A stretch of 64,000 nucleotides of DNA from Histomonas meleagridis (lineage: Eukaryota; Parabasalia; Tritrichomonadida; Dientamoebidae). Numbering within the stretch: position 1 is the first letter of the stretch; each line of letters opens with the position of its first letter. The notes below the pieces were generated by a model. It saw nothing but the letters and a program-made list of their open reading frames with translations, was not told where the DNA came from and searched no databases. The DNA lies in contig WSYJ01000113.1 in assembly GCA_020186115.1 (NCBI GenBank), positions 558,001 through 622,000 on the forward strand, read 5' to 3'. This document shows positions 36,601 to 45,678 of this stretch, in pieces. The translations under genes were made by a program, and so were the position numbers.

Positions 36601-36918
36601 TGTATTGATGAAGGTAATAAATGTGTATGTTTCGCTATAAATATAAAATCTCGTAAAATTGCATTAATTAGTTGATTATTTGTTGTAAGAATCGTAAAAA
36701 AATTTAATGTGGCTTCAAGTAATGAAACTGATAATTGTGCAAAAACGTCGATTAGTTTCAATTAAATCTGGTCGTAAGTTAATAATATTATGAAAGAAAA
36801 AAATAGCATCAACTAAATTAGGATCACGATTTTTCCCTGATTTCGCTTTTGATATTTCATTAAGTTTATTTGTAAATAAATCTATAACCTTTTGCACACC
36901 TTCATCTTCTTCATTCAT
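30650..36918 (-). pseudogene. BEACH-family giant protein, right-arm copy, frameshifted
   Basis: The counterpart of 14009-20275, with longer open blocks (for example 34171-35628 and 32919-33932). ATG is at 36918 and the stop at 30650. Breaks unique to this copy are single-base homopolymer gains at about 36740 (T5), 35705 (T6), 35630 (T8), 34197 (A4), 32940, 32808, 31870, 31530 and 31007. The left arm is open at these sites. A small cluster of true substitutions near 32825-32875 changes several isoleucines to threonines. Taking whichever arm is open at each site supports one continuous reading frame of about 2,085 codons. Domain plan as described for the left copy: helical half, concanavalin-like segment, PH-BEACH-like region, shortened BEACH core, propeller-like tail. 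Confidence 0.72.
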
Positions 36919-37058
36919 TGGAAATTAATCGTTTTAATACTGAAATGATTTGAATGTTTTATTTAAAAGTGTATTCTTCATTAAAAAAAAAAAAATTAAA
37001 TTAAATTATAAAAATATATATTTTTATTAAAAAAAAAAAGAAAAGATAAAATGATTCA

Positions 37059-38061
37059 TTAATTATTTCTATTATTAAATAAATATGAAAATATCGTTTG
37101 TAACACTGTTTGAAATGTTTTAATTCGATAACTCGTTGGAAAAGTTGATGAAAATTCATTTTCAATGTTAAGTCGAACAACTTTAACTTTAATTTCTGTC
37201 GCTTTCGCAATAATAAGCATTTCATAATCATATCCTGATGGCGTAATCTTAAGTTGTCTAAAAATAATTCGTCCTGCTTCTCGCGAAAACATGACTGCGC
37301 CGCAAATGTTTCGCGCACTTGATTTGACGCCATAAACGTCAAGCGCTTTGTTCGCTAAATATTCACAAAACACTGAGAGCGATGAACGCTTAATTTCATC
37401 ATTTTCCGAATTCTTTAAATATTTACCAACAATAATAAATCGTTCCGTGTTATATAAATCATTAATTATCTCTTCTTGATAAGTTTCAAAGATAGAAAAT
37501 GGAATACCTTGAAATGGAAGATACAAAAAGATGTATTGGCCCTCACGTACGAAGTCCTGAAATGGAAATACTTTCATTTAATGAACTGAAATATGGCAAT
37601 GAAAGAACTCGAAATTCAGAATGTTCTCGTGAGAAATTAACTGAAATATCATAAGTATTATCATTGGATGAATTATTAACAATAATAACTTCATACGTAA
37701 ACTCAACATTTTTACTTTTATATTCTAGAAAATATTCATATATATCTGAAAGTAATGAAAATATTCGATCTTCTTCATTACGAATTGGAATTATAATAGA
37801 AAATTGAAGTTCAGAAAGATCATAAATTGAAGGAAAAAGAATATTTTCTCCTGGAATAGGTGAAGGTTCAATAAAAAATTGATGTGATGTTGATGTTTCT
37901 TTTATATCTTTTGTTTCATTTTTATTTGTTTGAACTTGTCGAGTTTTTGATTTCTTGAAAAAATTAAATCGTTCCAAAAATGCATAAACTAACATAAAAG
38001 CACAAGCAGCAAAAAGAAGAAATGATAAAAAATCTGCTATAAAAGGTGGTTCTGGTGACAT
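37059..38061 (-). pseudogene. ALG5-like glycosyltransferase, right-arm copy, one frameshift
   Basis: The counterpart of the intact left gene at 12872-13873. A one-base gain at about 37545 (GTGAGGG where the left has GCGGGG, in coding sense) creates a TGA after GLRT and splits the frame into 172-codon halves. The N-terminal membrane segment here reads LLFAACAFMLVYAFL, a better transmembrane helix than the T-run version on the left. Each arm therefore carries a different defect in the same gene. Function as for the left copy: a GT2 enzyme probably using a dolichyl phosphate acceptor at the ER. Confidence 0.7.
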
Positions 38062-38194
38062 TTTGAATTTTTTTATGATTTGAAACCGATCAAAAATTAG
38101 GGTGCTTCATAAAATGAATATTGAAAAGTGTCACAACATCATAAAAAAAAATAAAATTTAAAATTTTATTTTATTAACAAACAAATTTACATAT

Positions 38195-41100
38195 TTAAAA
38201 TATATAATGTTTATAAAAATGATTAACTGGTGAATATGGTGATGAATTAAACCATATTATCGCATCTTCCATTTTCATTTTACTTTCACCATCTTCTAAA
38301 ATATATGTTTTCCCATAATAAAATTCTTTTTCTTTTTCATTATCATTAAAATATTCATATCCTGGATAATAAATCGTGTTTTCTTTTCTTGTATTTGAGT
38401 TACAAAACTTTTCAATCGATTGTTGGATTTCTTCTAAATAACTTTTCATCCATTTAATTTCATGCGTTGTTATTATTGATGTTAATTTTTCTGAAAAAAG
38501 TTTCGCAATGTGATTATAACCTTTCCATATGTTTTCATACATCGCAAAATAATATGAAATGCAAACAACATTTAAATATATTTCTTCTGGAACTGATTTT
38601 AATTCAACTGTTTCAATAAATTTGTTCAGTTCTTTAATATAACAAAAATCTGTTTTTAATTTTTCTTGAACAATATTTAAATACAATTTAATTCCTTCTA
38701 AAAGATTTCCACTTAAGAACAAATTATGAATTTTCTCTTTTTCATTATTTACTTGAAATGTTAAATATTTCGTCGGCTCTTCAATATTAATTTCTTGATA
38801 AAATTCTTCTCTTTTATGAATATCTTCAAAATATATCGATATAACAAATCGTTTCTTTTCTGTTTCATTTAATTTGGTAAAAATTTCTTTTTCATATCCA
38901 AATTTGATACATATCATTATAAATCGTTCTTTAATCGTTGGATTATTAATTGTTAACATTTGATCAATTAAATACGCTGCAATTGGTTCGCCATGTTTCA
39001 TTAAAATATGTTCGGCTGAATATATATCGCCAATACTTAAATATGATGTCGCAGAAAGATAAATATTCCCTTTTTCTAAATAATATTTCGATCGTTGATA
39101 TCCAAATTTATATTCGAGATAAAGATCTTGTTTTTGAAATTCTTCGTCAAGAAATGGTTTCGCGCGCTGTTTCTTATATTTCGTTGTCCTCGTTATTTTG
39201 TTTTGATTTAAATTCGAATATTTTCGTTGAAGTGCTATAATTAATGCTTTATCTTCTTCATTAGTTTCAATTAATATTTGAAGCGCTTCATCAATATTCC
39301 CAATCGCAAGTTGATAATTACAAATTTCATTATTACTTGTCATTAACTTTGAGCGATTGTTCATCATTTCACGCCAAAATTCATATGAAACTGACGCTGA
39401 TATTGCAACTGATAAATCATATTCACCTGAACTAAACATTTTTTCACAATAATGTTTATTATTACCAAGAAATAATTCAACTTCTGCTAAATGTTGAAGT
39501 TTTTCTTTAGATTTAATGGCACGTTTAATAATCCGCGTTTCATTATGATTTTGATCTAAAATTTCTTTCGAAATGGATTTTTTGGTTAATTTAATAAGAT
39601 CATTAATATGTGGAATATCAAATTTTGTAAAAATTAATTTTTCTTTATTCTTTCCAATTCGTTTAGTGATTTTAATTAATTGTTCAAGACCTTTTAAAGG
39701 TTTAAGATAAAAAGAATCTAATCGAAGAATATTTTTCAACATTTTTTCTTTAAAAATTTTATCCAATGACCAATATTTAATCGATGATTCAAATCCTAAT
39801 GTTATTAAAAGAAAACAATTCGTAGGTGAAATTGCTAATGATAATATTGACGAATTATGCGCTATAAATTTGGTGATAATAATATTTAATTTATAATTGT
39901 AAATAATAATTTCTCCTTTTATATTACTAATTATAATTATGTTTTTAATATATTGATGAAATTTAATGCATGTGATGGAATATTTATAATTTCCAATCGT
40001 TTCAAATGTTTTCTCTTTAAAATTCCATAACTTTAAATTACCTTTAATATCACCTGTAACAAATAAATTGGAATCTGTCGGTGAAAAACAAATATAATTT
40101 ATAGTATTCGGTGAATTTTCATCTAATTCTGGAACTAAGTTAATTGTCGTCGAATTATTTTTATCTTTATAAATTAATGAACCACATTCACATGAATAAA
40201 TTATTCCATTATCTTCAAAAGGTATAAAAATTCCATAAATTGGATAAATATATTGTGTCTCTGTTCTAAATACAAATTCTTTAGTTTCAATATTATAAAT
40301 ATAAATTCCATAACATTTTTTGACAAATAAGTAATAATTCGGAATGAAAATGATTAAAATTGATACTTAAAATTGGTTGTTTTTCTGATATTTTAATGTT
40401 TTGTATTAATACTTTCGTTTGTAATGAAAATAATCCAACAATTCCACTTACGTAGCCGCAGCCAACAATGCCGCCGCCTGGTGAAATGTCCATGCACGTC
40501 ATTTTCCCAAATTTTTCAATTGGTTCAATGCGATCAATACGTTCTATAGAGTTTATATTCCAAATACAAATAGAACCTTCGCCACCTGTGGTAACAAATA
40601 TATCATTAGAATTTGGTAAAAATTGAATTGATATGGATTTAAACCAATGACCTGAAATATTTTTGTTTGATGATTCTTTTGAATTGAATATCATATATAC
40701 AAAATGTTCCATCTTTAAACCCAATCGCAATTCGATTTTCTTTAATCGATTTCATACTTGAAAATCCAATATTAGAAATTGAAATGATTTCATTAGGTTC
40801 ATTAGACGTAGAATTCCAAATACGTAAAATTCCTGTCCGTGAATCGCCTGTGTAAAATAGCCCTGGATATAGTGTAGACCAAACACCTGTTTTAAGTGAA
40901 TATGATAAACCTTTAATAAAATGAACTAATCCAATGTTATTCCGAATGTCGAAAATTCCAATGCCATTCTTAAAGATAACTAAACAATTCGTTTCACAAT
41001 TAGGATCAAGTTCAACTGATGTAACTGACCCTCCATTAGTGTAATATTTTGTATCAATTTCATGTCCGTTAATACGAATTATATGTCCAAGCCCATTACC

Positions 41101-41619
41101 TCCAAAAATTATTGGATATTTATCATAATTAAATTGTGTAATAGCCATTATACGCATATTAGAAAAATCTCCAATTTCTGTTTTTGTAGTTGTCCCATCA
41201 AGTGAATAAAGAAAAAAGATAGAAAAATAACACGACCAACAAAATAATGTTAAATCTTGATTCCGCCAACAAATCGAGATAATTATTTCTTCATTAGGAA
41301 TTGTTCGTATAATTTCTTGACTTAAAATATTAACAATATGAATTTCTTTAGAATAATAACTAATAGCTATTAGTTCTGTTTGAATACTTGCAAGAGAAAT
41401 AGTTCGAATAGCATTTTGTGATGTTATAACATTAATATTCTTTAATGTGATTTGATCATAAACATAAACTGATAATAACGTTGCATAAGCAAAATATTTA
41501 GAATTTTGTGTTAAAACACTTGTGGATAAATTTTGTATACCTGGATAATTCATATTTATAAGATCTCCTTTTTGATATTTTAATAATTGATGAATATCAT
41601 CTTCTTTTGTTTCATTCAT
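38195..41619 (-). pseudogene. WD40/alpha-solenoid protein, right-arm copy, two frameshifts
   Basis: The counterpart of 9313-12737 and the better copy. ATG 41619 opens a frame to about 40660, where an extra A (A5 against A4 on the left) shifts it. A second extra A near 40315 (A6 against A5) shifts it again. From there it is open to the stop at 38195, including a blade with CFSPTDSNLFVTGD that the left arm has lost to a T run. The N-terminal half is WD40 propeller. The C-terminal half is a helical solenoid with SVSYEFWREMM, an architecture shared by WDR17-like and coat or intraflagellar-transport proteins. If the two A-run changes are errors, the product is about 1,140 residues. Confidence 0.72.
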
Positions 41620-41648
41620 TAAAAATAAACGTGCTTATATGATGGAAG

Positions 41649-41656
41649 CCGTTTAT
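41649..41656 (+). promoter_or_regulatory. CCGTTTAT element, right-arm copy
   Basis: Lies 31 bases before the ATG of the coiled-coil gene at 41687 and is identical to the left-arm element at 9276-9283. Function is inferred. Confidence 0.35.
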
Positions 41657-41686
41657 TTATAATGATATACGTTTAATAAAAATTAT

Positions 41687-42499
41687 ATGAATAATTCTTC
41701 AAAAGATAATTTTTCAAAATCATTAGATTTTCAGTGTATAATTCATAAAATACAATGTGAAAGAGCTTTAAATTATTATTTATTATCATTATTTAAAACA
41801 GAATCTAAAAATAATTTCGAACAAATAACAACAAAATTAAATTCTATTATTCCTAAATCTTACTTAAAACCAATAAATCATACAGAACAAGAAAATTCAG
41901 GAGAAGATGATTATAATGAACTCAATCAATATTTAGAAGAAAATAATTTAACGATTCCTCAAAATAAATTCGAATTCTTTCAAATCTTTGAAGATAGTGT
42001 TTCCGATATAGATAACTTACGTAAAGAAATTTCACGATCACAATTTTCAAGCAATTTATTTACATCATTTGGAAAGTTGTTTGTTGATTTTGATGATATT
42101 GAAATCCAAAATCAGAAACTGAATGAAGAACTAGCGAAACTTAAATATGAAAAACTTAAAACACGAATAACTATGAATGATGAAGAACCTAAAACACCTC
42201 AACGACAAATTAATTTTGATTTTAGCACACCAAATATTTCAATTGATGAACGATTTCACGAATTAAAAGAAGAACTTCGTTGCATTAATGAACAAGGAAA
42301 AGAACTCATCACACAAAAATCAAATTTAGAAAGAGAAATCTCGAAATTAATTAAAGGTGACAACATAAAACACGAAGAAACAGAACTTGAACGAGAAATT
42401 CAAGAAATATCAAGAGAAATTTCACATTTAAATACGAAATATACAATCTTGAAAATGGAAAATAAAAGATTGAACAATGAATTAAATAATAAAAAATAA
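41687..42499 (+). CDS. Coiled-coil protein, right-arm copy
   Basis: An intact 270-residue protein of unknown function. Residues 1-75 look helical and globular. From about 140 onward there are long Glu/Lys/Leu/Ile heptad stretches (for example around FHELKEELRCINEQGKELI and LEREIQEISREISHL), interrupted at about 165-185 by a polar segment containing EEPKTPQRQ. No catalytic motif or membrane segment is seen. It is divergently transcribed from the WD40/solenoid gene with 67 bases between starts, so the two may be co-regulated. A structural or adaptor role is likely. The left copy has a single A-run frameshift. Confidence 0.72.
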   Translation: MNNSSKDNFSKSLDFQCIIHKIQCERALNYYLLSLFKTESKNNFEQITTKLNSIIPKSYLKPINHTEQENSGEDDYNELNQYLEENNLTIPQNKFEFFQIFEDSVSDIDNLRKEISRSQFSSNLFTSFGKLFVDFDDIEIQNQKLNEELAKLKYEKLKTRITMNDEEPKTPQRQINFDFSTPNISIDERFHELKEELRCINEQGKELITQKSNLEREISKLIKGDNIKHEETELEREIQEISREISHLNTKYTILKMENKRLNNELNNKK

Positions 42500-42757
42500 T
42501 ATTAAAACTAAACATGTAAATGTCAATTGAATAAATAAGAATATAATCAATAAATACAAAAATAAAATTAGTTTTTTAATATCAATAAAATTTAAGTTGT
42601 TCATTACAATTCGTTTGTATATGTGTGATTAATCATTTTATATATATATATATATATTGTTGTTGTTTGTTTTGTTTTTGTTTTCTGCACAACAAAAATG
42701 TTATGTAAAATTAAATTCTCAACTATTGATACTAAATTATATTATTTATTATAATCA

Positions 42758-43324
42758 ATGAACAACCATTCAATAATTCAACAGTTTGCCAAATCATCAT
42801 TTATTTCAATAAAAATTGGGGTGTTTTATTGTGAATTTGAGTATCATTTTGATGATACTTATTCTTTAAAAGTTAAAATCAATAATAAAGAAATATCAAT
42901 CAAAATTACTGTAATTCCAGGTCAAGAAGAATTTTCAGCACTCATTCCACTGCATGCAAGAAAAGCAAATGGCTTCATAATAATGTACTCAATAACTGAA
43001 ATTTCTACTTTTCAAAGCATAGAAGACTATTATAACACCATAAAAAATATAAAAGGAACAACCAATATACCGCTTTTAATCTGTGGCAATCAGAGTGATC
43101 TTTCAGATCAAAGAAAAGTAAGTAAATCCGAAGGAGAAGAACTTGCGAAAAGGCTTGGTGCGGAATTTTTAGAAACATCAGCAAAAGACAACATAAACAT
43201 AAAAGAAATGTTTGAAACAATTGTTCATCTTGTACTTCAAAATCCAGAAACAATTGTTGACAAAGAAGAGGAATCGAATACTCAAAGAAAACGCGAGAAT
43301 AAAGAAATATGTTTTATTAATTAA
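42758..43324 (+). CDS. Ras-like GTPase B, right-arm copy lacking the P-loop
   Basis: A 188-codon open frame with PGQEEF (G3-like), GNQSD (G4), ETSAKD (G5) and a C-terminal CFIN that could be a CAAX box. It has no P-loop. Its first 20 codons come from the orphan N-terminus found upstream in the left arm, joined directly at SIKI to the VFYCEFEYHF segment of GTPase B. A deletion of about 310 bases, relative to the left arm, removed the true start and G1 motif. The product cannot bind phosphate normally and is probably non-functional or a nucleotide-free pseudo-GTPase, despite its clean frame. Confidence 0.7.
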   Translation: MNNHSIIQQFAKSSFISIKIGVFYCEFEYHFDDTYSLKVKINNKEISIKITVIPGQEEFSALIPLHARKANGFIIMYSITEISTFQSIEDYYNTIKNIKGTTNIPLLICGNQSDLSDQRKVSKSEGEELAKRLGAEFLETSAKDNINIKEMFETIVHLVLQNPETIVDKEEESNTQRKRENKEICFIN

Positions 43325-43532
43325 TATTGTAATAATAAATAAATTCTCAAAAATTTATCATTTAAATAATAAACTTTGTAAATATCAAAATATATAATTT
43401 TAAGATATAAATGTAATATCTATTTGAAAATAAATTATTTTATGTATTAAAAATTATGTATATTTAATAATATCGTATGAAAGTTTGTTAATATTGAAGA
43501 AGAACTTTTATTTAATATAAAGTTTGCTTAGT

Positions 43533-43571
<39 letters not shown>

Positions 43572-44346
43572 CTATTTTAAATATATTATTATATTTGATA
43601 TTTATTATCAAATATGATTTCGAAATTCAAATTATTTTCAAATATTCTATTTGTTAAAATTATTTCAAAGTAAAAACATAAATATTTTTAAAATGAGTAT
43701 CAAAACAAATATTTTCAACATTAATATCATCTTTTTTATTCTAGAAATATTTTAATTACTGTATATTAATGTTGTTTGATTAAGAACAAAATAATCTTGT
43801 GATGATATTTTTTTGAAGTTTTTCATTTGCTGAATCTTTTTATTTAATTAATTTCTTATGAATCATCATATCATTTTTGGAAAGTGCAGCATTCTCTAAA
43901 AAGAGTTGTAATATTCATGATTTATTTCATTAATTAGATGATATAAAATGAGTAAAATATAGGGTTATCTTTTTGATAATATTTGGGTTTATTGATTCAT
44001 CTTCATTCACGCCTTTAATATTGAAATTTTATAAAATTTTTCTTAAATTTAAGATGAAATAAATATCTAAAGAAAGTGTTCAATACGTAGTAATATGGTA
44101 TGCATTAATTTTCTTATTTTCCTTTAAATAATCTCCATATAATTGAAACTTATTTTATCGAAACATTTTGGAACAAATAATATATATGTGAATTTTGAAA
44201 TACATGTAAAGCTCGGGAAATATATATATATAATGATTTTTATACTAGAAGGTAATTGCTGCCTATAATATAGAAGATTTTAACTTTTACAATTGCATCA
44301 TATATGATTATTTGACATTTATTTATTCGTGATATTTCATTTAACA
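43325..44346. other. AT-rich intergenic region, right-arm copy
   Basis: The mirror of 6278-7289, with the AT tract at 43536-43569. No gene is seen. Confidence 0.5.
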
Positions 44347-44859
44347 CTATTTTTTATTGATATATTGAGCAAATTCGATAAATGGATTTTCTATGTTGAC
44401 ATTTGCCAAAGCAGATGTTTCAAAGAAATGAACATTTAGTCGTTTAGCAATGGAACTTCCTTCAAATTTAGAGACAACGCGTTGATCTTCAAGATCACAT
44501 TTGTTCCCACATATAACAATTGGAACAATTTTTTCTTTTTTAGCCTCTATTATAGCATCGTAACAACTCTTTATATATTTAAAACTGAGATGGTCATCTA
44601 TTGCATAACAAATGATGAAGCAGTCGTGACTCATTGCATATCTTACTAACATTCCATGAAATGGTTCAGATCCACTGATGTCGGTAATTTCAAAGTCAAA
44701 GCCTTTATTGTTAATTTCCATAAAACGATGATATTCGTCAGACATTACTGTAACATGAACATACGAAAAAATTCCATCCACAAAACGCCTTATAAGCGAT
44801 GTTTTGCCAGAACCTGGATACCCCATAACAAGGACTTTGCAAGTTTCGTTGCTTTTCAT
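44347..44859 (-). CDS. Ras-like small GTPase A, right-arm copy
   Basis: 170 residues, the same protein as at 5756-6277. P-loop GYPGSGKTS, DISGSE as G3, GNKCD as G4 and ETSALA as G5 are all present. It reads IIEAKK where the left has IKKAKK, and an extra A near the end makes it stop four codons earlier. Neither copy has a prenylation motif. The serine in place of the switch II glutamine suggests slow or GAP-independent hydrolysis. Two nearly identical copies would give a double dose if both are real. Confidence 0.82.
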   Translation of the reverse strand: MKSNETCKVLVMGYPGSGKTSLIRRFVDGIFSYVHVTVMSDEYHRFMEINNKGFDFEITDISGSEPFHGMLVRYAMSHDCFIICYAIDDHLSFKYIKSCYDAIIEAKKEKIVPIVICGNKCDLEDQRVVSKFEGSSIAKRLNVHFFETSALANVNIENPFIEFAQYINKK

Positions 44860-45018
44860 TTAGTTATGGGTGTTATAAACAAATATTTATGAAAACGAAA
44901 ATACTTTCCTATATTTCAGAAAAAGTACTTTGAAACTCACCTGCCTGAAAAAGTTTGTGTTTGTATCTTAAATGATCGGAAACTGCCAATCGCTTGGAAA
45001 ATTGTTAACGTTTTGAAG

Positions 45019-45245
45019 GGGTCTTATTGTACAAGCAATGATGCAGGCCTTATAAAGAAATTGTATCACTTATTCGAAGTATGATTAGGGTTGGCAATGG
45101 GAGGAATTTGGACCCCAAATGGAGGGGGGAAAAAGCATAAGTGGGGATAACGTATTTTTAACGGTCTCTTTCATGAACAACAAAAGATTTTTTTTTTTTT
45201 TTAAAATGAACAACAATAATTTATTATAATATATTTTTATCAAAA
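45019..45245. other. Right outer junction and hAT terminal region
   Basis: Unique sequence directly outside the right arm. It contains a short G-rich stretch, a T13 run at about 45189-45201 and the hAT-like terminus at 45086. Confidence 0.45.
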
Positions 45246-45632
45246 TTATGAAAGAAAATTCCTCGCTTCTTCTAAATGTTCTCCTATTCTTGTTCTTAAA
45301 TCAGATTTAATTTTTTTCAATTTAAAAAACCCTCGTTCTGCTGATGCCTCTGTTGCTTGGATAGTTAGAAGAAGTGAGCAAATTCTTGAAAAAGGTTTCC
45401 AACCATTATCAGATTCAAGAAATTTGAAATATCTATGTGTTTCGAAATTTCTCTGTGGTTGTAATGGTAAATTATTAATATCTTCTGTAAACCAATAAAT
45501 AAACTTTTCACGTACTAAATTAATATCCATTTCTTTATATTTAAACATTTCAGCAATATTAAGTGTTCTTTCTAGCAATGCTTCCATTGTAAATGAGTTT
45601 TCATTTATTTCTTCCATTACTAAAGTATGCAT
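45086..45632 (-). mobile_element. hAT transposon relic, transposase C-terminus and one terminal repeat
   Basis: The minus-strand frame 45632-45246 (128 codons) carries the hAT dimerisation region: LLLTIQATEASAERGFFKLKKIK followed by LRTRI, matching the family pattern of a proline/alanine-rich turn, S-ERxFS-LKxIKxxLRxR. At 45086-45101 the plus strand reads TAGGGTTGGCAATGGG, a typical hAT terminal inverted repeat pointing into the element. The N-terminal two thirds of the transposase and the other terminus are missing; the relic abuts the stop of the next gene at 45679. It is therefore immobile. It sits about 70 bases outside the palindrome, so it may mark a breakage site. Confidence 0.75.
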
Positions 45633-45678
45633 TTCTGGTAAATTATGTTTACTCTAAAAATTAAAACAGAAATTTTTT

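Larger units (their letters stand above)
30171..45018 (-). repeat. Right arm of a 15 kb inverted duplication
   Basis: The reverse complement of 5597-20757. It is about 310 bases shorter, mainly through one deletion in the GTPase B region. It keeps mixed sequence in places where the left arm has pure T or A runs, so it is generally the better-preserved copy. Even so, it has its own single-base homopolymer changes in the BEACH, WD40 and GT2 genes. Its outer end lies about 70 bases from a hAT transposon terminus. Confidence 0.93.

Noticed and set aside
5597-45018. Palindrome as a missed-adapter fold-back read artefact
   Set aside because: Such artefacts mirror a read about a centre with little or no spacer. 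Here 9.4 kb of unique, gene-bearing sequence separates the arms, and the arms differ by a 310-base deletion. An assembly join error is not excluded.
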